Origin: Chlorokybus atmophyticus
Taxonomy: Eukaryota; Streptophyta; Chlorokybophyceae; Chlorokybales; Chlorokybaceae
Direction of reading: 5' to 3'
NCBI GenBank assembly: GCA_009103225.1
Contig: RHPI01003536.1
Coordinates: forward strand, 185,844-237,197
DNA: 51,354 bases
The notes beneath the pieces were generated by a model. The model saw only the letters and a program-made list of their open reading frames with translations, was not told the DNA's origin and made no database searches. Made by a program: the position numbers and the translations under genes. Numbering within the stretch: the stretch's first letter is position 1; every line of letters begins with the position of its first letter. Of the stretch, positions 27,728 to 37,023 are shown one piece after another.

Positions 27728-30292
27728 CTACCGACTGTGTGGGGGACCGTTGATGCGGCAGTCATCGCACCAGTACTCCCACAAGGGTACTGCGTCCAGT
27801 GGAGGGTGAAGGCAGTAGCAGTGCATGCCTTGATTACAGCCGTCGCATAACATCATCAATGGGTCGTCGTCGGCGCTACCACACTTTTCGCATCGGGTGC
27901 TGTGCAGCGGACGCGGGTGCTGGATCTTGGTGAAGCCAGCAATGTAGGGGAGATGACAGGGCGCGAAGTTGACCATGTTGTCCTTCACACGCTCGCCTCG
28001 TTGTCCCAGCAGGTCCAGTACCCCTGTGGGGTGCACCTTCAATACCTTGTAGACAGCACGCCCGACGGAGGTATCGAGGGTGTCGCGTGTAGACGCCATA
28101 CGGTAGACGAAGTCTCCTAACTCGAAGCGGCGCTCCCGCTCCTTGTAGAAACCACTGCGCACACGCTCGTAATGCAGCGTGTCGCGGTGCTGCGCGATGC
28201 GCAGGTTGTTGAAGGCCATGGGGACTGTGTGTTCGAACAGCGCATTGCGCACTGTCAGGTCATACAACATCTCGTTGGGGTTGTCGAGATTGTCCACCAC
28301 TCTGTCGACCTCCTGCTGCGCGCGGAAAGGGAGCAATGGCTGCCTTTCGAACAGTAGATAGTATGGACTGTACTCTCGCAGGGCTGCCTGCTTGGACAGC
28401 CGGTAGCCCATTGCTACCCATGGGAGGTGATCATCCCAGGTATTCTTCTCGTAGGCGAGGACGTACTTGCGCAGTGCCTTCTTGATGGTCTGCACGGTAC
28501 GCTTGGCGAGGCCGTCGGCCTGCGGGTGGTCGCGTGAGGTGCGACGGTGGTCGATGAAGCATCTGTCGATAAGCTTGTCGAAGGCTCCTCTGAACTCCGT
28601 ACCCTGGTCGGTGATGACTTCAGCGCAGCTGCCGAAGCGTCCGAGTACATGGGAGAGGAAAGCCTAGGCTACTCCCTCACTGCTCTTGTCGGGCAGGGGC
28701 ACCAGCTCCACCCACTTGGAGAAGTGCTCGATCATGACGAGGATGTAGCGGTTGCCTCGCGTTGAGGGCGCTAGGTCTCCGAGGATGTCCAGTCCCCAGC
28801 GGTAGAACAACCCGGAAATGGGAAGGGGATGCAAGGTGGCGTTGCGCGTGTTGAGGCTGGCGCGAACCATGTCACACTGCTGACAGTTGCTGACGAACTC
28901 CCGCACCTGTCTGTGCACCCCATACCACCAGTACTGGGTCCTGACCACGCTGACCGTGCGCTTGACGCCGAAGTGCCCGAGCTCGGTGTGAAGGGAGGAG
29001 ATGATGTCTTCACGTGCAGCTGGTGTGGGGACCTCCTGATCTGCATTTTGTATCCGTCGATACAGCCTGTCGTTGGCCCAGCGGTAACGCTGAGTGCGTT
29101 GCCGGACGCGGTCCTTCTCGCGTGCGCTCATGCCTGCTAGAAGTTGTCCAATCTGAAGCAGTGCGAGGGATGGCTCGTCCAGCCAGATGTCTTGTCGTGT
29201 GTCGGTGGGTGTCAGCTCCTCATCATCCACCTCAGGGTCGGCAGCGACCGCTTCTTCTGATAAAGGAGCTGTGGTAATGATGGCGGGCTCGAGAGCGGGC
29301 ATGTCCCCGTCTGCTGCTGCCTCAGCGACCTGAGTCCTGCGTCCTGAGCGCAGCGCAGCGACAGCGAACATGGTGGCCACACCTGAAGGTGCAGCTGTAG
29401 GACCCAACTCATGTCGGGCGCCTGTGGCGTCGTTGGTGGTGAGGTGGGGGTTACGGCTGAGGCCATCCGCATCCTGGTTGGCAAGGCCTGCGCGGTGTTC
29501 CTCAAAGTCGTACTCCTGGAGCAGCAGCGCCCATCGTGCTAACTTTCCTGTCAAGTGCTGGTTGTTCATTAGCCACTTGAGGGGTTGATGGTCAGTGACC
29601 AGTTGGAACTGCCGTCCAAACAGGAAGGGTCGGAAGAAGGAGATGGCCCACACTGCGGCGAGACACTCCCCTTCGTAGCTGCTGTAGTTGGCCTCAGCAC
29701 TGTTGTTGCTGCGGCTGGCGTACGACACTACGCGCTCCTTCTTGTTGTTGTCATGCTGTACGAGCACGGCCCCCATGCCGAGCTTGCTCCAGTCTGTGTG
29801 CAGGATGAACGACCTGGTGTAGTCAGGGCGTTGCAGAATGGGAGCTGTGGTGAGGCGGAGCTTCAGCTCCTGAAAGGCCTCCTGTTGTGCCTCCTTCCAC
29901 AAGAACTCGGTGTCCTTCTTCAGTAGTTCGTTGAGAGGCCTTGCGATCTTGGCAAAGTCCTTGACAAACCGGCGGTAATAGTTGGCAAGGCCGAGAAAGG
30001 CCCGCAGCCGCGTGAGGTCTGTGGGGGCAGGGATAGCCACCAGTGCCTCCACTTTGGCCTGCTGTACGTACACACCATGGGGCACAATCATGTGTCCTAG
30101 GTAGGGTACCTTGTGGGTGAAGAAGGTGCACTTGTCAAGGTGCACCGTCAACCCGACTTCCTTCAGCCTCTGTAGCACCTCTTCGATGTGCTGGAGATGC
30201 TCCTCATTGCTGTGACTGAAGATGAGGATGTCGTCGATGTAGCAGTGTGCGAAGTCCAACCCCTTGAGGGCTTTGTCCATGATGCGCTGGAA
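27728..30292 (-). pseudogene. pol 3' part: RT end, RNase H, integrase and C-terminal PHD finger
   Basis: This continues the RT frame after the TAG at 30293 and is broken again by TAG at 28664-28666 inside integrase. It begins FQRIMDKALKG. The RT active site CYIDDIL lies at about 30226-30244, then LGHMIVPHGVYV and the LGLANYYRRFVKDF connection. RNase H has FILHTDWSKLGMGAVL, SSYEGECLAAVWA and LVTDHQPLKWLM. Integrase has the zinc region (GHFGVKRT, NCQQC), first Asp in RWGLDILGDL, second Asp in VITDQGTEF, but HPQADGLAKR shows Lys (28502-28504) where the catalytic Glu belongs. The last 55 residues are a full C4HC3 PHD finger: RCEKCG, LCDGC, MHCYC, YWCDDC. Ends at TAG 27728-27730. Both stops are one C-to-T step from CAG. 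Confidence 0.92.
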
Positions 30293-33269
30293 CTAGGCCG
30301 GAGCGCTCTTCAGTCCGAAGGGTATGACCTTCCACTGGTACAGCTGCCGGTTTCCCCGGAAGGAAGTCTTGTGCTTGTCCTCCTCCTTGATGGCGATCTG
30401 GTTGTACCCTTGGCGCATATCCAGGATACTAAAGACCGTGTAGTCTCCTACATCGTCAAAGATGCCTTCTGCGGTAGGCATTGGATACCTGTCCTGCTTG
30501 GTCTTGTTGTTGAGGGGGCGATAGTCGCCACACATGCGCCGGTCTGTCCAGTTGCCTGCTGAATCTTTCTTCAGGGGCATGACGGTCGCGGCCACAAAGT
30601 CCGATGTGGACTCCTCGATCAGGCCTGCATCTAGCAGCGCCTTGCACCTCTGTTCCACCAAGTCTTCTTCTAGCTTGGAGAGGCGGTACTGTCTTCTGAA
30701 CACCGGTTCGGTGTCCACTAGTTCAATGTCCATCTGGTATGCTGAGCAGATGCCCAGCTCCTTCACACTGAAGCTGAATTGGCTCCTCCACTTGTTGAGG
30801 AGAGCCTCGAGTTGCTCTCGAGTCTGGCCTGTGGCCAGCGGTCCAATGGCGTGGGACCACGAGGTAGCGTTGGCGACCACTGGAATGTCTTCCACAATGA
30901 CTGCTGCCTGCTCCTCCATATGGGCGGTCTCGAGGGCGGTGTGTGCTGCTTTGGTCTTTAAAAAGCGAGCAATCCACCCCCAAGCCAGGTGTTCGAGCTC
31001 CTGGAAGGACACATGGCGGTCCTGGAGAGCAAAGCTTTCCAAGTACCACACCATGCTGTTTTGATCCATGGCGCGCCCTAACAACTGACACTGTTGACTG
31101 GTTGTCAGCGTGGAGCCTGTGATGCTGCCTGAAAAGAATCCCATAGCACGCTCGCGCTCACGGGCATTGGGTTCTTCCAGCTGTCCAGTGTTGGAGTCTA
31201 ACACCATGCCGTCGCCTCCATTGCGGAACGCGTAGGAGCCTGGATAGGATACAAGTGTGGGTAGTGCGCGGCGCGGCTGACCAGGCTGGTTGCACTGGTA
31301 GAAGTGGTGGTGGTCAAGGCGTGTGACCGGTTGCGCTGTGCGTCCAGGGTCCAGGATGTCATCGACGACGAGATTTCGTGGCCGATTGCTGTATATGTAT
31401 TCTGCCAGAAACAGGTCCTTCACATTGGCCAGGTTGGTCCACTTGGCGCGGACGCGGTGTGCGCGAGACCCATGATGCGCGGCGTTGATTTTTGAGAGGA
31501 TGCCCCAGCAAGGAGCATACTTGTCGATAGGCCTTGGCGACGTGATGCCGCTTGTCATCCTCGGAGTGCACATTCTCGATGATGTACCCCAAGGGCCTAG
31601 CGATCTGACTGGTCTGCAGGAGTTTGATGACTCTCATTAGCTCCCAGATTAGCTGTGAGCGAGGATCAGAGAGCCCGTGGCCTCTGCCTGCTCTGGAGTG
31701 CCCTTGACACTCCCATCCTGCTATCAGCAGGTCAATGTTGCCGACTGCCTGCAGGTGATCCTTGGTAATCCAGCGGATGTCCTGCGGCAGAGCCTTCTGG
31801 CTCCCTTGCAGTGCCGACAGCGGTAGCTGCTGCGGGTAGCGCTGGTGCAGCTGTCGTAAATGATGGCTCAGAGCCTCCTGTGCATGAGGGTCAGGTTCAC
31901 AGTAGAGGTACTTGGTGACTGTTGTTCCTGTGTTGAGGACAGCCGCAAGCCCGCTGCCTATGCCTCCAAACAGCTCCAGCACGGTAATGCCTTGTTGTCG
32001 GCGGAACATGTGGAACTCCACCACTCCAGTAGCTATGTGGTACTGCTCCTGCACTGTAGCCTGGTCTTTGTAGACAGGGAAGTGTGCAGTGAGCTGAGGC
32101 CTGGTCAGTAGCATGTGTGCTGCTACTTGTGCGCTCCAGCGACGCTCGGATGGCTCCTGAAAGGCCACTTCTTTGGTGACAGTCTCCTGAGACTCATCGT
32201 ACGGTGTAGGAGAGTCCTCTTTAGCGTTTAGGCTCGGGCTCGAGCTCGTTGCAGTTGTCCTCGGCTGCATTCGGGCACGAGGCACACGTGAGCTTTTTGT
32301 AGGACTGTAGGTGGCTGCTGCGGCCGACCTTCGTTGCGAGCGGGCCTTGGCCACCAGTTCGAGAGGTAGGAATCCCTGCTCCTCTCCATCATCCTCATCC
32401 CAATGCGGTCGAAACCATGCCTGCTCAGTCCAGCAGTCCATCCCCATGCCGACAGGGAAGTTGCAGTCCTGTCCCAGCAGTAGGTCAAAGGACCCGGCAT
32501 CGGTGACCACACACCTTTGTACAATCTCGGTGCTGTGGGAAGGGTTTAGTCCGATGAAGCGGATGCTCACAACCTGCTTGGTAAGGCCGAGCACGTTGTC
32601 GCAGTTGCCGGTTGCGGTGTCCAGCTGGTAGGGACAGGGAAGCAGCTCAGCGCTGGTGATGCCGAGATCTCGTGCGAGGCGCCCAATGATGACAGGCTGT
32701 GCTCCAGTGTCCAGCATCACGCGTTTGGGTGCCCGCCCATTGACGGTCACGTGCTTGCCTTGGTTGGCGATCATGGCTGCATTGGCGTTGATGCGCAGCC
32801 TCTTGAAGCGACGGAACCTCTTGCGTGGAGAGACTGTTGCTTTACTCTCATCTGCGGGGCCTGACCGTAGGGCAGCCATGGCTCCTCTGCCTGATGGATC
32901 TTGTGGGCCTCCTTGTCCTCGGCTTTGTCCAAACCGTCCTTGTCGCGGTTGCTGGTACACGCGTGGTGGCCTAGGCACTGGAGGTGCTGCTGCAACCTGT
33001 CCAAGTGGAGGTGCAGGAGGGTTGACCCTCTGTGCAGCTGTTGTCATGCCAGGAGGAGTGGCCAGTGGCTGTGGCGGGAACCCTGGAGGACCTGGTGTTT
33101 GCGGGACTGCCTCTCGTGCAGCCTGCTCCTCTGCATAGGTCCATCGCACAGCATGGGCTGCCTCTCTGACTAGTGTACCTTCCCATGTAGCCGTCGCATT
33201 GTTGTTCACATCTATATAGCGATGGTTCTGAGGCATGGGCTGCAGGTACACTGCGCGTAGGAGCCGCGC
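30293..33269 (-). pseudogene. pol 5' part: aspartic protease, C5 DNA methyltransferase, RT palm
   Basis: In frame with ORF2 across a TGA (33270-33272), followed by a Pro/Gln/Gly-rich segment and a basic patch (SPRKRFRRFKRLR). The retropepsin motif VMLDTGAQPVIIG lies at about 32683-32721, with LLLGQD downstream. The methyltransferase spans about 32000-31000: motif I VLELFGGIGSGLAAVL; motif IV AGWECQGHSRAGRG, with the catalytic Cys codon at 31707-31709; motif VI IIENVH (Glu-Asn-Val 31569-31577); target-recognition-like GSRAHRVRAKWTNLA; and C-terminal RERERAMGF and QLLGRAMDQN. It resembles DNMT3-like enzymes more than bacterial ones. A +1 shift in an A5 run (31489-31493) separates motifs VI and VIII. 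RT follows: RRQYRLSKLEEDLVE, MCGDYRPLNNKT, FSILDMRQGYNQI, PFGLKSAPA, then TAG. Confidence 0.92.
31000..32000 (-). other. DNA cytosine-5 methyltransferase domain within pol
   Basis: Approximate limits of the domain inside the polyprotein. It transfers a methyl group from S-adenosylmethionine to C5 of cytosine. The order is motif I (ELFGGIG), an acidic SAM-contact position (YLYCEPDPHA), motif IV with Cys (WECQ instead of the usual PCQ), motif VI (ENV), a recognition region and the closing motifs. It lies between protease and RT and would need proteolytic release or act within the polyprotein. Its position in one reading frame with pol, apart from one base, argues for a functional part of the element rather than a chance insertion. 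Confidence 0.88.
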
Positions 33270-35057
33270 TCACATGTCGTTGGTAATGGTGGGCACCCTG
33301 AGGATCCCTGCCATGTAAGCATCCCATCTGCCGTTGACCATTCCCACTTCCAGCACTGTTATTGCTCGTGTGCGTACAGTGAGGCGGGTCTCTGTCTGTT
33401 GGACATGCTGCTCGTAAGCAGCGGCGATGCGCCTGCGCTGACGTCCTGCCTCCACTCCTGGCAAACTCAGTATAGCCTCCAGAGTTCCCTCCAGAGTGTC
33501 AGTGGCGGCGGAAGCCACTTCATCATAGGCTTGCCGTATGGAGCGAAGGAATGCGTTTACCCATGCTATTCTGGGGCCGAAAGCGAACAACGGGACTGCG
33601 GGATGGTTGGTGACCAGCCACGTCACTAACCGTGCGCGTGCCGCGTTGCCATTGTCTCGCATCCCAAGCATCTGCCGAAGTCCGATGCCTTCTTGCCGAT
33701 GCAGCATGGTTGCTTGTCGCAACAGAGCAGTGCGTAGTTGTTGCTCTCCAACCAGTCCAGCTCCATCTCTTTGTGTACACCCTTGTGGTGTAAGGTAGCC
33801 CCTCCCTGGCTCCCTTTGGTTGTCAGGTAGATCCTCCACCAGCGCAGGCAGCAACGGGGCGATCACCCCCCTGATTTGTTGAGCCAACGCTCTCGCTTGG
33901 TCAGAGTTGGTCTCGACGAAGAGCGGAGTGGTGCTGGAGGATGGACCAGCAGTTGGTGACTGAGGTATTGGTGCACGCATAGCTTCAAGAGCTTGTTCAC
34001 GTGCAGCAATGGCGGCAGCTTGATCCTGTCGCCAATGATATGCTTGTTCCAGTGCGTTGTAGCGCTGATGAAGGCGAGCGGTTGTAGGAGGTCCGAGTGC
34101 TTCATCAGTGCCCAAAGGCAGGTTGGCTGCGTCGGCGATGCGCTGCTGGACGGTGTCTCGGCGGTCCCGATACGTGTCCAGCGGGCTGGGTTCAAAGGTG
34201 GTGGTTGGCATGCGTGCAGGCTGGTGCGGGGCGGTCTGCATGTTGTTGTGCAACGCCCAGAACAGCTGCAGGGCCAACTCCAACACTACAGGTGGGCTGT
34301 AGCTAATCAAGAACACCCTGTCACGCATCGGAGGTGCAGTGCCAGCAAGGATCTCATCTTCCAATTGGTGTTGAGTGAGTGCTGAAAGGGTGTGAACCTC
34401 TGGTAGCGGGAAGACGCGATGATCGCGGGCGACACGCGTGGTGCGCTCCCCCCCCCGACCGAAGGCGATGGCAGTGGGGTCTGCTCCGCGCAGGATGGTC
34501 TCCCATGCTCGCTCAGCTCGCTGACCAGTTGGGACAGCTTGAGTGACGTCGAGAGCGGGCAGAGTGGCTGCGCGCGTCGCTGCAGAGACAGCGGGCTCGA
34601 CGATGGCAATTGTGGCAGTTGCGTCGGTACCGGTCAGTGGTGCGAGAGCTGTCTCAACGCCTACGGACAGAGGCACTGCTGCAGTGGGAAGTGCACCGCT
34701 CGCTGGTGCAGATTCGGTAGAGATGGCGACTGTTGCCATTGTGCTCACCAGTATCGGTGTCACGGTGTCCATCGGTGTACCAGGTTGTGGTGCAACTGGA
34801 GTGGGAGCTGCTGACGTTGGTGGAGTCGACGGTGTAGCCGGTGTGGCTGTTGCTGCGGAGGCAGCACCACTAATGGCTTCGGAGGAGGTGCCTGCTGATG
34901 TTGTTGCAGCTTCCCCTCGTGCTCGTCGTGATGGTTGCACGCGGGACGGAGTGTTTCTGTCTCTCTCGCATTTTGCAGCCATCAGCGCCCATCGGGCAGC
35001 GTAGCAGGCGCGGTAGTCCTGCTCCTTGTCTTCCTCCAAGCGTGCCATACGCGCCAT
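33270..35057 (-). CDS. ORF2 of the retrotransposon, unknown function
   Basis: 595 codons from the ATG at 35057, overlapping the end of gag in the -1 frame relative to it. No canonical slippery heptamer is visible in the overlap, so re-initiation or a non-canonical shift is possible. The N-terminal third is rich in Ala/Thr/Pro/Ser (low complexity). The rest is helical and charged, with HQLEDEILAGTAPPMRDRVF, RLHQRYNALEQAYHWRQDQA and RLVTWLVTNHPAVPLFAFGP. I recognise no catalytic motif; it could be a second structural (capsid-like) domain. It ends in TGA directly in frame with the protease region, one C-to-T step from CGA, so in the ancestor ORF2 and pol were probably one reading frame. Confidence 0.75.
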   Translation of the reverse strand: MARMARLEEDKEQDYRACYAARWALMAAKCERDRNTPSRVQPSRRARGEAATTSAGTSSEAISGAASAATATPATPSTPPTSAAPTPVAPQPGTPMDTVTPILVSTMATVAISTESAPASGALPTAAVPLSVGVETALAPLTGTDATATIAIVEPAVSAATRAATLPALDVTQAVPTGQRAERAWETILRGADPTAIAFGRGGERTTRVARDHRVFPLPEVHTLSALTQHQLEDEILAGTAPPMRDRVFLISYSPPVVLELALQLFWALHNNMQTAPHQPARMPTTTFEPSPLDTYRDRRDTVQQRIADAANLPLGTDEALGPPTTARLHQRYNALEQAYHWRQDQAAAIAAREQALEAMRAPIPQSPTAGPSSSTTPLFVETNSDQARALAQQIRGVIAPLLPALVEDLPDNQREPGRGYLTPQGCTQRDGAGLVGEQQLRTALLRQATMLHRQEGIGLRQMLGMRDNGNAARARLVTWLVTNHPAVPLFAFGPRIAWVNAFLRSIRQAYDEVASAATDTLEGTLEAILSLPGVEAGRQRRRIAAAYEQHVQQTETRLTVRTRAITVLEVGMVNGRWDAYMAGILRVPTITNDM

Positions 35058-36808
35058 GAGGGTGCCATATGGTCATCAGCTGGTGGGTTGGCTGAAGCCT
35101 TGGCGGCAACAGCAGCAGCGCGCGGACGTGTCTCTGGTCCCTTATGCTGAGGAGGTCTGTTCTTCCCCCTGTAGCCTTGCTCTTCCTTGCGAACACTGGC
35201 GTTGTTGTTGTTGTTACTGCCACCAGCGTTGTTGCTGTTGTGGGCTCCAGTGTTGTTGCTATTGTAGCCACTGAAGTGGTTGCCAGTGTGGCCTCCAGTG
35301 TTGTTGCTGTTGTAGCCACTGAAGTTGTTGCCAGTGTGGCCTCCAGTGTTGTTGCTGTTGTAGCCACCGGAGTAGTTGTGGTTGTTGGCGGGCTTCAACT
35401 CTGGGAACTTGAGCCAGCAGACTAACTCCAAACGACCAGTCTTGTGACAGTGGTCGCAAACCAAAGTTGAGTATTCTTCGGTGCACTCCTTTTGGTAGTG
35501 CCCATGCCGTCCACAGCGACGACACAGCACAGGGGCAGCAAGTGCAGCATGAGCTGACCGTTTCCCTTTGTCGCGTGCTGGTGGAGCGTCCCGGCCACGG
35601 TCGCGGCGAGGAGGCTCAGTTGTCGTGCTGACTACAGGCCGTACGGCGCTGCGGTTGGTGTCCAGCACTGCCTTCTCATACACCAAGCGCTTGTGGATGG
35701 CTTGTGCAGTCTCGAAGGCTTCTTTGAGGGTGTAGCCAAGGGGCCTGCTGTAGTTCAGAGTCAGGCGTGTCGACTCGCTCAGAGCAGCATCCAACTCATT
35801 GACGTATATCACTGCAGCAGCCTCCTCACTGACAATCTTGTAGTCAGTGTCCTTCAGCAGACCTTCCAGTCTGGAGTACAAGCGGAGGGGATCCTCATTG
35901 GGCTTGCGTCGGAAGCGTCTCAGCTCCTCAACCTTGCTGGTGGTCTGAGGAGGGAAGGTGCGGCGCAGGGCAGCGTACAGGCCCTTGAGTGGAGAATCAG
36001 AGATGGCAGCACCTACGGTGATGGCTGGTGTGCGCAGTGCTACTGACCCGAGGGTGAAAGCGCTGCCTCCTGCACGAGAGCCAGATGTTGCTGGAGGTAG
36101 AGGAGTACCCCACTCTGCGGCTGCCGCTTGCTGTACAGTTCTTTGTTCCTCAATGATGATGCCAGAACGGTCAAGGCTGCGGACTCGACGTGTGGCCTCC
36201 TTGGACTCAACTTCTGCAGGGGTTTAGTTGACAAGTACCAACTCGGGTTCCTCCTCCTCTGCCTGCTTGAGAGCTGCAGCTATGGACAAGCCTGTTACTG
36301 CAATTGAAGTGGCAGGTGGAACGACACCTGCTGGACGGTGCAGAGATGCAGATGCTATGGTGCTGGCAAGCTCGCCATAGCCGTCTACTCGATGCAGTTC
36401 GGCAACGGACTTCCAGACATCGTGTGCTTCATGATCAAGATACTGAGCAGCAATGTGGAAAGAGATCTCATCTGACCAGTCTTTGTTCTTCAGAGCTTGC
36501 TGCCGCATCTTGGAGTGGAACTTGATGATGAACTCATCCAGCGAGGTGGTGCCGGCACGTCCGGAGAAGCGCAGGGATGTGGTTGAACTGGAAGACTCCA
36601 TCTCGTTGTCGTCGCTCTCCGATGATAGTGGAGAAGCTTGATGACGAGGAGTAGAGTGGAGCGGGGTGAAGCTGGAGATGGAGCGCGAGCCTCTGCTGCT
36701 GCGGTCGATGCTCCCGTCACTGGTCCGCTCGTAGGTGAGGTTGTTGGTTGGGCTCCAACTGCTGAGGTCACCCTCGTCTATTAGGGAGAACGGGGTGGGC
36801 CTGCTCAT
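34982..36808 (-). pseudogene. gag with two zinc knuckles, interrupted by TAA
   Basis: The frame starts at ATG 36808, is broken by TAA at 36224-36226 and continues in the same frame to TGA at 34982-34984. The N-terminal part is Ser-rich and then helical (SLDEFIIKFHSKMRQQALKN, HEAHDVWKSVAELH). After the stop come a capsid-like segment (YAALRRTFPP, EDPLRLYSRLEGLLKD, FETAQAIHKRL) and two Cys-His boxes: CRRCGRHGHYQKEC, a perfect CCHC knuckle, and CDHCHKTGRLELVC, where the His position is changed. A Gly/Asn-rich array of about 16-residue repeats (YNSNNTGGHTGN) at about 35250-35375 follows. It packages element RNA in the family. TAA is one C-to-T step from CAA. Confidence 0.88.
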
Positions 36809-37004
36809 ACAGCTGGTCCAGAGGTGAAAGGGTAGAGTGCTTGTGCTCTACCGTCTATCCTGATGCTATTACCACCCAACACACTAGTGCTTGTGCGCAC
36901 TATGTGATGACAATGATAACGAATGCCCAGCGATCTATCCCTGGGTGCAGACTGCACTATCTGATGCAGATTGCAACACACTCACTTGTGCAAAGAGGGT
37001 GACA

Positions 37005-37022
37005 CTGTAAGTCAACAAGCCA
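37005..37022 (-). promoter_or_regulatory. Primer-binding-site candidate
   Basis: On the minus strand, TGGCTTGTTGACTTACAG starts directly after the end of Y copy D and before gag. TGG is the expected start of a site pairing with a tRNA 3'-CCA end. Thirteen of its bases are also the start of module X, so the site overlaps a repeat. I cannot name the tRNA. Confidence 0.5.
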
Positions 37023-37023
37023 C

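Noticed and set aside
34419-35004. Plus-strand frames of 130-153 codons opposite ORF2 and gag
   Set aside because: Antisense shadows of a GC-rich coding sequence, Gly/Ala/Val-rich with no domain.
26471-36900. Alternative genetic code (TAA/TAG as Gln) to explain in-frame stops in the retrotransposon
   Set aside because: The eight host gene models, over 3000 codons, contain no in-frame TAA or TAG, and SND3, the transporter, STRAP and PhoD end with TAA or TAG where family homology ends. The stops are better read as mutations.
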